In this document: one piece after another, positions 10,758 through 20,746 of the stretch | How the letters are laid out: each line of letters opens with the position of its first letter | How positions within the stretch are numbered: position 1 is the stretch's first letter | Source: Nephrocerus scutellatus | Lineage: Eukaryota > Arthropoda > Insecta > Diptera > Pipunculidae | Reading direction: 5' to 3' | Length of the DNA: 64,000 nt | NCBI GenBank assembly: GCA_947095585.1 | Contig: OX352763.1 | Coordinates: forward strand, 114,245,908-114,309,907 | Translations under genes and position numbers: made by a program | Notes under the pieces: model-generated | Told to the model about the DNA's origin: nothing | The model's database searches: none | Seen by the model: only the letters and a program-made list of their open reading frames with translations

Positions 10758-11597
10758 ACTAGCTGACTACCCGGCGTTGCCCAGGTATTTGTTCATCCCA
10801 ATCTTCTATTAGGCAAGGATAGAAAAAAGAATGTGATCTATTTTTAAGGTAAAATTGCAGTTTTTATTAACAAAATTTATTATTCAGCGGCAGATTTCAA
10901 AAATCGATGTCAATTTAACATATCCATAAAACACGGCTACTAATCTACTTTTTCCAATTTGACCGATTTGGGCGACCATTGACCCATCCCCCTAGAGCTT
11001 TCGTATCATCACCATTAAACTCGGCGACCACGAAAACCATAAAATCGACACTAATATCGAACCCCCCCCCCCCCTCCCCCGCTCAGTTATCGACCCCATC
11101 CCTCTAGAGCTGTCTTACCATCACCATTCAACTCAGCGACCACGAAAACCATAAAATCGACACTAATATCGGTCACTCTCCCCCCTCAGTTATCGACCCC
11201 ATCCCCCTAGAGCTGTCTTACCATTCAACTCAGCGACCACGAAAACCATAAAAATCGACACTAATATCGGTCACCCTCCCCGCCCCCCTTCAGTTTTCGA
11301 CCCCACCCCCTAGAAACATCTACATCCACCACACTTGCCCCACCCAACTAACCACCAAGACCCTTCAAGACCCACCTTGAGATAAACCCCCATTCCCTCC
11401 AAATAAACGTAGCCACAAACAATACCTAGCCAGCCACTACGTCAACCCCCTCTACACCATTATAACCCTAACCCCTACAAACATCCACCCCAACCGTCCC
11501 TAACACATCCCAGCATTTCAGCTATATCGGATGAACGGTCTTCGAGTTAACCGTGAACAGACATACAAACAAAGTTTTATTTTTATATATTAAGATA
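10758..11597 (+). repeat. C-rich retroelement-like repeat with internal ~110-bp tandem units
   Basis: Begins GCTGACTACCCGGCGTTGCC, a block widespread in arthropod repeats. It ends with TCGGATGAACGGTCTTCGAG, AACAGACATACAAAC and the AT tail TTTTTATATATTAAGATAA. Inside, a unit with CATCCCCCTAGAGCT ... CACGAAAACCATAAAATCG ... CACTAATATCG occurs three times (about 10.98-11.31 kb), with a poly-C run near 11.06 kb. The C-rich strand then continues to 11.5 kb. Related pieces are at 19.06-19.76 and 60.12-60.35 kb. No protein is encoded. Confidence 0.65.
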
Positions 11598-11601
11598 AAT
11601 T

Positions 11602-11885
11602 GTGGGCGCCTTGGTTCAGTGGATGACTTCTGAGCAGGAGGTTCGTGGTTCGAATCCCAGTAATATCAAAAGTATTTTTCATTGTGTTTCATCTCTTGCG
11701 AATGTCTGACAAAAGTCCGAGAGTAATAACTTGTCACGGAAAGCTTCTCAATTCGCCATTCGGATACGGCATTAAATTGTATGTCCCTTCCATTTGTGTG
11801 CAAAAATATATATGCACAACACAAATGGTCTCGAGAAGGCTTTGGACGGCAACGGTCTGTCGCGCCGAATATTATTATTATTATT
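11602..11885 (+). mobile_element. tRNA-derived SINE, copy 1
   Basis: Starts GTGGGCGCCTTGGTTCAGTG. It has a Pol III A box (TGGTTCAGTGG, 11612-11622) and B box (GGTTCGAATCC, 11647-11657) at tRNA-like spacing, then an unrelated body of about 220 bp, and ends in an (ATT)n tail. Flanks AAGATAAATT (11592-11601) and AACATAAATT (11886-11895) fit a 10-bp target duplication with one mismatch. The left one lies in the AT tail of the preceding repeat. The body matches the copy at 41.54-41.80 kb. Confidence 0.85.
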
Positions 11886-12142
11886 AACATAAATTACTAT
11901 AAAATAATCTCTTTAGAAATATCATAGTCTTTGATAAATTTGAAACACTTTAATTGACAACTTTGAAACTTTTGACCGAATTTCGAAATTGATTTACAAC
12001 AATAATATTTTCGAAAATTAATAACTATTATAGTCACCTATTAGTGAGGTTTATAAATACCAAAAGCTTTAGTGATAACCGTTGTTATAGTGTCGATTAG
12101 AAATATGGCCCTAATTTATTTATGTCGTTTTTTTTCCTTTTA

Positions 12143-12328
12143 GAAATCTGCGCTTGAGCTCAGATGTTTTCTCGGCAAATCGAAAACGAAAGCGTGTGTT
12201 GTGTAGTTAGTAAAAAGAGGGGTAAATCTCCCAAAGTATACAGATTTGTTTTCGCTCTACGGTAGATTGGCTTTTTTGGCGAAACGAACAACTAGATAGC
12301 AAAAAAAAACACTGCGCCAGATTTCAAC
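12143..12328 (+). mobile_element. MITE-1 copy 2
   Basis: Left palindromic end TAGAAATCTGCGCTTGAGC, interior GGGGTAAATCTCCCAAAGT and CTCTACGGTAGATTGG, right end CACTGCGCCAGATTT. Non-coding. It is followed within 140 bp by an inverted copy. Confidence 0.75.
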
Positions 12329-12461
12329 GAAAAAAGAAAACGATATTAGAAAACGAATAGACGTATAAAGTTATGTCAAATTCACCGAAACTTTGGCAAA
12401 GTAATATAACACCTAGTGCTATGTTTTACTAGTTTGTGACACCAATTTATTTACGTGGTTT

Positions 12462-12822
12462 TTTTTTTTTAATTGATTTTTTGTATGTCAAGTTGTTCGT
12501 TTTTTTTTAAATCAATCTACGCTAGATCGGATTTCCCCTCTAACAGATCTTGATATTTTGGGAGATTTACCCCTGTTTTCATTAAGTGCAACAACAACAC
12601 ATGCAACAAAACAATAGCTGTATTTTATTTGAATTCGAATGGGGAATTACAACAACAATTGCACTATCGAATTCCTTCTTTGGAATTTAAAACCTGCTGT
12701 TTGGCTGGTTTTGACATTCGAATTCGGATTCCAAATAAAATACAGCTAATGTAAACAAAAGATTCTCAGCTTTCGTGTTCGTTTTTTCGAGAAAAAAAAC
12801 ATAGCTCAAGCGCATATTTTTA
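12462..12822 (-). mobile_element. MITE-1 copy 3 (inverted), carrying MITE-5
   Basis: Reverse orientation relative to 12.14 and 15.79 kb: GTCAAGTTGTTCG, CTCTAACAGATCTTGATAT, GGGAGATTTACCCC, then GATTCTCAGCTTTCGTGTTCG and CATAGCTCAAGCGC. It is interrupted by MITE-5 at 12611-12751. Compared with the uninterrupted copy at 15.8 kb, a single ATT has become ATT on both sides of the insert. Confidence 0.75.
12611..12751. mobile_element. MITE-5 copy 2, inserted in MITE-1
   Basis: About 140 bp with inverted ends AGCTGTATTTTATTTG and CAAATAAAATACAGCT. AAT flanks both sides (a 3-bp target duplication), confirmed by the empty site in the MITE-1 copy at 15.8 kb. A 3-bp duplication would fit the PIF/Harbinger group, but I see no transposase. 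Confidence 0.8.
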
Positions 12823-12839
12823 AAACAAAAAAAATGCGA

Positions 12840-14870
12840 CATTAGTGTGAATTTTAATGACGTACAAAGAGTAGAGCAGTTATGGAAATGGCAACACGAA
12901 ATGACGCTACAGCTACACTCACTCTCCCGAAATACTATTCAACATCCCTACTTATCTATCGTATATTCAATGATTACGCTCAGCATTTTTTTTAGTACAA
13001 AGAGAGCAAAAGCACTCAAACAGAAGAAGATCTACCAACTACACTACCCTATAGCAGATAGTGTAAAAAGAGCTTGCGTCGCTGCTCGCTGCTATCGTCA
13101 ACGTTGAAGTAAACGAAAAACAATAAACGCGTGCACACTACACCACACCGCACACCGCACACAATTGTCATTCCTAATAAACAAACAACTTTGTTAGTTG
13201 GTCCCGGATTTGTATTTGAATTTGAACTTAGCGCTGGCATTCTGTATAAAGTAGGAGATTTTTATGTGGTGTCATAATTCCAGTATTCCCAGTATATATA
13301 TAATATACATATATAATAATTAATTTATAAAAATAAACAAAAAATGGCGGAAGAGTCATCTCATCCCTGGGCTTTGGGCATTCGTTAAACTCTCTGTGAA
13401 AAGATAATAAATAACTAGAAATAAAACCTTAATGTTGTTGTTGTGCAGAGCGTTATTCGAACAACTTGAGTTCGTTTCGCCGTTTATTGTGTTCGTTGGG
13501 CGTTCGGCAGTTCGGCTCCTTCCTCACTCATTTGCTCGCCATTGCTGTCAACGGTTGTCGCAAATTAAGTACGGAAGTTCTCTATCTTCTATTAAAAGTA
13601 AAATTAATTTATTAATATTCTTAGTGATTATAATTTTGTGATTATTAAGAAAGTAATGAATAATAAATTCATATTAATTGATTTTAAAATGTAAACCGGA
13701 GAAGAATTCGTGGATAAAGTGCTTCGAATTGCTTGCGCCTAGGAAGGTGTGTGTTGGTGCGTGTGTGTGGTTGATTCTCGATTTTCGTATCGAATCTTTT
13801 ATATTTTCTTGCCGTTTGTTTTATCCTTTGCAGTTCTTTGTTAGTTTTTTGTTAGTTTTGAGACTTCCATGAAACTGCTGCAGAATTATACAGCAATTCC
13901 TGTCCTCGCTCATGTAAAAAGTGTTCTCCGCGCGGTTGCCCTCCTGACCGCACCGATACGGGGTGATGATCAGTGTTCGTTGTGGGTTCTGCGTCAAGAA
14001 TTGTTCACATCGCACCAGCATAGAGCCTCGTCCCTGAATATTTTTCATAATTTGGCGTACATTAAAGAATTTGTCGTGAAATATTGCCATTGAGTGTGAG
14101 AATATTCGTGGAACACACTTTATGGTCACCACTTTTCACCATTTAAGATTACTGCAGCAACATCTGCAGAGCATCGTCATTAGCCTTATGTACATCAAGA
14201 ACGAGAAGCTTGCAAAAATGAAAAACTAAAATCGGAACACTTGGAAGGCTAGTACAGACAGTAATACAGGACAAATGAAAAGGATATGTTAAGGTTGGTG
14301 ATGTATTGCACTTTGAAGAATTAAATGAAATCAAAACAAGGGGATTATTGGAGGCTTAAAAAACGCCAGAAGAAAAGATAATGGAAATATGAGGGCCAAT
14401 AACATGGAGTTAGTGCCTATCTGCCATCAAAATGAAAAAATTAATTCAATGGCAGACATAAAAGAGTGAAACTTGCTATTGGCAAACTTCTTCTGCTGCA
14501 TTCTCTTCTGTTTCTTAATTCAGGAATTACTCCAATTTCTCGGAAGACCAGAATCAAAAGGGCAACGTGAAGTTATGTCAAGAAAAACAATAATGGATAA
14601 CCTATATATACAAATGAGTATATAATATTGAAATTTTAATGCATAATGGATAAATTACTCTGATACTATACCAAAGACCAGGATGTCAATAAAAGTGTTA
14701 CATAATTCCATAAAATAAATTCCACCTTCAATTCATATAACTATTACGTCATTAATACGCATAACTGACGTCTAAATTTAAATACTCGCACATTGCATAT
14801 TGTCTCTTTCCATTTGCTTGGTAGAGTTATAGTTTCTCTCTCGTGTTATTAGTTTGACGTTTAATTTACA
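12840..14870. other. No recognised gene; possible 5' UTR exon at 13.44-13.75 kb
   Basis: I see no conserved protein. 13440-13747 is less AT-rich (GTTCGTTTCGCCG, GGGCGTTCGGCAGTTCGGCTC) and ends in a donor-like CTAGGAAG then GTGTGTG (GT at about 13748), followed by a GTGTGTG-rich stretch. That could be a promoter and non-coding first exon for a gene on the + strand. 13.9-14.1 kb is also GC-richer but gives no recognisable protein. Confidence 0.3.
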
Positions 14871-15790
14871 AACTGTACCCGGGATATTGTTTAATTTTAT
14901 TGTTCAAGTGTAAAGTTTTGTAATCAATACGGTAACGGCAATTGACGGGTAAAGCGGCTGACAGACTATCGAACCTGAGTACGAATTTTGGTCGCGAATG
15001 TGCAAAACTCACTTGAACGTGAGATGTCAGTTCGTATACGTATAGCATACAATGTGGTGTGATTTTTTTCTCTTTAATTCTAGTACAAAATCTGAATCGG
15101 TTCGCTTTTGTCTCATGCACTTAATTTCCATGGCCGAGTTAACCCACATATTCGATTTAGTTTCGTTAAACCCAATTTAACTCGACGAAACTAGAGCGGT
15201 TGAGTTAGGTTTCGCTGACATTCAACTAACAACAACAACGCAGCTGTCAAATAAACCCTTGTTACTTCATGGAAACGCTACGAGTTAGCGCTCTCATGTT
15301 GTAAACTCGACGAAATCCTAGCACGACGCAAGTTTGGTCCTTGGAAACGTAGTAATGTAGACGACAACTCGCGTACTCAAATCTAGGTGAGATTTGAGAA
15401 ATTCTCACAAAACCAACACTGCTGAGTGCTGTTGACACTAAAGCAAATCCATATTTTTTTCCACGTACAACGTATTCGAGACCCGTTATGCCCCAAAAAC
15501 AGCGGTTATTTTCGTAGGCGCACATAAATTATAAAAATATTATGTCTACATACATTTCCATAACGGCCTGACAAATTTACACATTAGGTCTGTTCCTGTA
15601 CTCAATCAAAAATAGTAATAAATATTACTAATTGTTACGCCTTTTTACTCAAAAAGCGTTCCCGAAATCGAAAGTAATAAAAGAGAGCCAATAATAGAGA
15701 GTAAGTTCATTTCCCCTTCATTTGAATTTTTTGAACTTTTTCTGTCAAAAGAAGAAGCCATATAACTAATGTCGTATTTTTTGTTTTGTT
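14871..15790. repeat. Decayed repeat sequence, no gene
   Basis: 14.87-15.01 kb shares blocks with 5.24-5.35 kb and, for the phrase around CTGACAGACTATCGAACCTG, with 16.39-16.43 and 39.90-39.93 kb (TTCGATAGTCTGTCA). 15.13-15.32 kb holds mirrored short motifs (GTTAACCC, TTTCGTTAAACCC, TTAACTCGACGAAAC) that look like a decayed inverted-repeat element. No coding evidence. Confidence 0.4.
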
Positions 15791-15792
15791 TT

Positions 15793-16008
15793 AGAAATCT
15801 GCGCTCGAGCTCAGATTTTTTTCTCGAAAAAACGAACACGAAAGCCGAGAATCTTTTGTTTACATTGTTTTGTTGCTCTTGTTGCAGTTAATGAAAATCT
15901 CCCAATATATCAAGATCTGTTAGAGGGGAAATCCGACCTACCGTAGATCGGTTTTTTGGAAAACAACTTGACAGCCAAAAAATTAATCTGCGCCAGATTT
16001 TTTTTAAA
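15793..16008 (+). mobile_element. MITE-1 copy 4 (uninterrupted reference copy)
   Basis: Most complete copy, about 215 bp. The left end AAATCTGCGCTCGAGCTCAG reads as a hairpin (arms AAATCTG and CAGATTT) and the right end AATCTGCGCCAGATT is a second hairpin. The interior contains TTTACATTGTTTTGTTGC, the empty site used by MITE-5 in the 12.6-kb copy. Confidence 0.8.
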
Positions 16009-17325
16009 AAACACCACATAGCTAACTTGACAGTTTCTGCTAAGACAACAATTTTGTTGTTTTATGCCCTCACTTACCTCTTTGTGTGCTTGTTCTCTCT
16101 GATAAATTTTATGTCAATTCTCGTTTATTAATTTTTACATGAAGTACATCAAGAGACTTAATGTTGAATTTTGACGTAAGCAATTTTGACAATTTCTGCC
16201 AATGGAACAATTTTGTGGTTTTATGCGTTCCCTTTTTTGTGATCCTTGCACTCTAAGAGATTTTATGACAATTTTCCCTTACCAATTTTTACTACAAAAA
16301 GTACATGGCCGCTGACTGACAGTCAACCGCAAAAAATTTTTAATAGCGTTCAGTTTTGAGTGTTTGTCTGGTTTTGAGGGATGTCGATCAAAACTTACAG
16401 TCAAGTTCGATAGTCTGTCAACAGCTTAAGGGTTCGTATACTCAGCAAGATAGCAAAGAGAGAGAGAGCAAGCAAATAATTTTTCAGGAATTCTTCTGTA
16501 AAACACAAACGTCAAATTTGGTTTTGGTTCCATTTGCGATCCATTTGCATTTTCGTTCCATTTGTATTTGCGTTCCATTTGCATTTATGTTCCATTTGCA
16601 TTTTCGTTCTATTTGCGTTTCATTTGCACAGTGTTACCATGGAAACCTGGTGATTTTGATAGCTTACTCGAGGTAAGGTTTCGGGTCCAGTTTGTGCATT
16701 TGGAAAGAGACGATAAATTCACGGGCAAAGCATCAGCTTTCTGTCTTTCCTGGTTATTTTACGATTATCTTTCAATATACATATGAGTGAAGGTACAAAC
16801 ATTTGTTTTAGAAAATGCATTGATTTTGCTTTAATAATAAATACATAGTTCAATTTTATGTGACGCATTCGCTGCATAAAGCGCAACAAATATGCTGTAC
16901 TGTCTTCACATATTATTGACAGTTAAACTGGATGCAAATAATAAATACATGAATGTAATTTTAGTATGAGCAAGAGGCCTAGAGGCAAGCAATTGCCTGC
17001 CGGACTCACTTGCCTGTCAAACAATTTGATAATTTGAAGTTTAGTTCTGATGACGTTTATATTTCGATTTGACGTTCAAAATATGTCTGCGAACTCTACA
17101 ACTTCCCCACCAGGGAAAATGACAAAAAAAACAACTCATAAAAATTCAAATTTTTCGTGTAAATTCTCTAATAACCAAAAGTACTATAAATGCTGAAAAA
17201 TAAAAAAAATGCGACATAGCTGCAACCCAACCCCAATTGTAAAGCAGCGCTGCACACAGAACACAATCATTATAGAATGGCGTGATCTGATGCCGCTATA
17301 TAGCATGATTATTAAAAACAAAAAA
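16009..17325. other. No gene seen
   Basis: Includes repeated simple phrases: a C-A-T-T-T-G-C pattern (CCATTTGCATTTTCGTT and variants) at 16.52-16.63 kb, and an (AG)n run at 16.45-16.47 kb. Two weakly similar blocks at 16.02-16.13 and 16.18-16.29 kb (TTTTGTTGTTTTATGC... versus TTTTGTGGTTTTATGC...) suggest an old local duplication. No coding evidence. Confidence 0.45.
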
Positions 17326-17530
17326 TGTATGGGAGCCCCCTGAACCCGCGGCCCGATCACTTACAAATTTTCATAGAAAGTGTTGTCACCGGAAAAGCAA
17401 ATGTGTGCAAAGTTTCAATAAAATCTGAGCTTAGTTGGTTAAAATTTGGTTAAAAATTGATCGCAAGATTCCACGAAAAACAGACAAGCACACGGTCACA
17501 CAAAGTTAATGTAGAGAATTTGATAAAAAG
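17326..17530. repeat. Dispersed repeat (GAGCCCC family), copy 2
   Basis: Matches 5510-5770 block for block: GGGAGCCCCCTGAACCC, CATAGAAAGTGTTGTCACCG, GATCGCAAGATTCC, AAGTTAATGTAGAGAATTT. Non-coding. Confidence 0.6.
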
Positions 17531-17889
17531 AGGAGGAGGGGTAAATAGCTGCAAAGAAAAATCACACCTAACACGTTAGCTGCAGAAACATGAATCCGCT
17601 GTTCATAACAAAAGGACCTAACGATATACGCGCATGCTCCTTTAAAATGTTCGTATTAGCTGTCTAGCTGACTATTGGATCTTGGATGTACAAATGTGAA
17701 TGTCTGGAGTTCTTTTTTCTTGAAGCTTTTCAAGCTTTTTTTAAGCTTAAATTGAATGAAGTGCTTTAGATATGTCTAGCATAGCTTTTCTATTACATTC
17801 TTCGATCGGTGTTCCATTTTCGATTGAATGAGATGCCCATCACTGAACTGATGAAAGTCATCGTAACACAGTACACCTTCCCATGACGA

Positions 17890-19058
17890 TTGGTTCTACG
17901 CACTGTAAGAACCCCAATATTTCTCCAAACATTGGGCCTAGGATCGTCAACTCAGCTAAAGACCTGGAGGTGCTACAGCAACAATACCTTTCTACAAGGA
18001 TGTTTTATAGTGGAAGATGTGGTCCAAATGGTTGACTGTCATCTTTTAAATTACCTCACTCAAGTCGTCTTGAAGAATCTCAAACCTGTTGACCTTAAAG
18101 TTGACCGACCGAGCTATTAAGAACTACAGGAGATATCTTAGCAGCGTGCATACACCAAGCTTGTCTCAAGAAGTCTACCGGAAGGATATCCAATGAATGA
18201 AATCTCAATAAACTGTGCCAACTATAAAAAATTTAGTCTCCTTAACATCGCCTCCTATAAGTCTCTATCTTCCGTACTGTGTGAAAACCTAAAGCCACTC
18301 ATCAACATCATGAGTGCCAACTATAAGTGCGATTTAGTGTATGATAACAATGAAGATTTTTTGCTGGTCTGTCAAGGAGTAATCTGTCCGAATCATTTCG
18401 ATGCCAAGAATGGATTTAAGCAAGGCGACGAACTCTCATGTAACTTTATTGACTGAGGGAATTAGGCGAAACTCGATATCATTTGCAGAACCCAGCAACC
18501 AGTCAATGGTCGATTTGCATGTATTGACACACAGGCGACGAAAATGGGATTGGCAATTTACAAAGGCAAATCATTGGCAGAACCCAGTGTTCTGTCACTG
18601 GTCCCATTACAAGCATTGGTACAGAAGCGACAAAAATGCGACTGGCAGTTCACGAAGGCTAGAAAAACTTTTTGCTATCAGCAAGAAGGTATACCCAACA
18701 CCGACGTATTGGCCAGAACGTCAGAATAGACAACTATAACTAAAAAGTAGAAATCAAACAAATAATCAAGGCAATGTTTATTTTTGAGATTCAAAGGCAG
18801 TTGAGTAGTAAAGACCTCTTTAGGGCCGTTAAGAAGACCCTGAATAAGAAGGCATTGAACATTAAATGGCGAACTACAAGAGCTGTATAACGACATCCAC
18901 CTACTCCAGAACTGGACGTTTAAGATTTAGGGATTTAGAGCAACGCTCCGATCCGCATAGTCTTTAATTCAAACACAGAGGGACAGCGCAATAGAACAAA
19001 CCCTCGCCTTAAATGACTTGCACAATATTAAGGATGACCTGCAAAGAATTATATATAC
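17890..19058 (+). mobile_element. Decayed non-LTR retrotransposon debris
   Basis: 18211-18456 reads NYKKFSLLNIASYKSLSSVL followed by GFKQGDELSCNF, a degraded reverse-transcriptase core (family pattern NYRGISLLN...YK...SSVL and GxxQGDxLS). The later stretch contains ATKMGLAIYKGKS, resembling the segment after the catalytic box. Many indels; no intact frame. Confidence 0.55.
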
Positions 19059-19059
19059 C

Positions 19060-19765
19060 CACTACATCAGACCCCTCAACACACCATTACCACACTAACC
19101 CCCTTCAAACTTATATCCCAACCATCCCAACTACATCCCAAAGTTTCAGCTTTTTCGGATGAACTGTTGTCGAGCTAATCGCGAACAGACATAAAGACAA
19201 AGTTTCATTTTTATATTAGACTATCTAAAATACCCAGCGTTGCCTGGCTGCCCCCACCACACAGTCCCCATCACACCATCCCCACCCAACAGACCACCAA
19301 GATCCTCCTAGCCCCGCTCCATGACCGACCTTAAGATACCCCAAACGCACTCTTCGTCACACGTATATCACGCATATATCGGTCCCCATTATCACCTCTC
19401 CACGCATTCGCCCCAATCACCATCCATCACTCTCCCATATCCTATCCACAGACCCAATCCCCACAGATTTCCTGGCGATCCCATCTCCTTTGATCTGCCA
19501 CCACACGGATCACCATCCATCACTTCCATCAATACCCATTGCCAGCATACATAATTCCACCATCCATTTCCTGCCCATCCTCCCACCGACCCACTCATTA
19601 AGATCCCGTCCCCTTTGACCATCCACTACACCGACCTCAAACCATGGGTACTTACAACGACAACCTTCCACCATCTATCACGTCCGTCATCAACGTCAAT
19701 AATAACAAAAAACCTTTTTGGCGCCATCTATCGGACAACACTAGACAGAAACACTCCTCATGACC
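19060..19765 (+). repeat. C-rich repeat, tail of one copy joined to head of another
   Basis: 19.06-19.21 kb matches the 3' part of the 10.76-11.60 kb repeat (CAGCTTTTTCGGATGAACTG, CGCGAACAGACATAAAGAC, TTTCATTTTTATATTAG). Immediately after comes the repeat's head (ATACCCAGCGTTGCCTGGC), followed by about 450 bp of C-rich sequence. It ends around TTTTTGGCGCCATCTATCGG. Non-coding. Confidence 0.55.
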
Positions 19766-20109
19766 AAACATTAAAATTGAAAAAGGAAATAGTGGTAGTA
19801 TATAACTAAATTGAATTCAATTAAAAACCTTAACAGAAGCTGCTCAGGATAACAGAATACTTCATACTTCGCCTACTTTTCACTTAAACATTATATGGAT
19901 CTTTCGTGGAACATGTGAACTCTCGATTGACGGACACCAGATAGAGGAAGTCGCTAAAGTTTTGTTATTTGGGCATCTGGGTTTCAAATGATGATGGCGC
20001 TGATTCGGATATGTAAACAAGGCGCGACACTCCTTTAGTATGCTAAATAATATCTGAAACTCCTCACAAATCTCCCGATAACCTGAAGCTCTAACCATCT
20101 TCAGATCTA

Positions 20110-20340
20110 ACGGTCTCTCAGTACTCTTGTATGGCTGGGAAACTTAATATACAATTGATCTTTTAGGTCGAAGTGTCTGCCACATGGGCAAGGGTAGTGC
20201 CTGCGAAACTTAAAAAGTAACAGAGTCTTGACTGAGCTCTTGACTGAAATCCACAAGCAAACCGCCCAGTTGGTCGTCCTATTAGGAAAGTAGAAAAGGA
20301 TAAGCAAGAGTAAGCAAGAACTCAGGGGAGAGAGTGAAAC
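20110..20340 (+). mobile_element. Non-LTR retrotransposon remnant
   Basis: TACTCTTGTATGGCTGGGAAAC encodes VLLYGWET, typical of the end of RTE/CR1-type reverse transcriptases. The following sequence is frame-broken. It probably belongs with the debris at 17.9-19.0 kb. Confidence 0.4.
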
Positions 20341-20746
20341 TTGAAACCTCAGGCGGTAAATCAGTTGGCTGGCGGTTTATAGAAGCCTTATGCTATGCTA
20401 TCCCACGGAGTTAAGGGAGAAAGGAAGGATAACATGAATCACAAAAGACTACAAGAGCCCCTTTTTAATTCGTCTCTTACCATTCTGCTTCCATTTGTTT
20501 GGATTTTGTCTATTGCCAATATTTCTCGGTGCTTGCACACACACCCTCTTCCTCACCGATGTTGTCGTTGTTTTCTACAACTCCGTCCTCATCGGGACAC
20601 TCATATTAGACGCATATTAAACTTTCACTATATTTTTATTAAAACTTTCAAAATTGTAATTTTTTTTCTTTTTCTCTTTACTTAGGCACACTTTAGCAGA
20701 ACTTTTCTTTCTATCGATCGCCTAGAATTAAAACGCTGCTGCCAAG

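Noticed and set aside
11040..11070. Poly-C run and GC-rich stretch as a possible CpG-type regulatory element
   Set aside because: It sits inside the repeated unit of a retroelement-like repeat and is not associated with a gene.
19321..19622. Overlapping open frames on both strands, rich in His/Pro/Ser or Gly/Trp
   Set aside because: Composition effect of the C-rich repeat; no homology.
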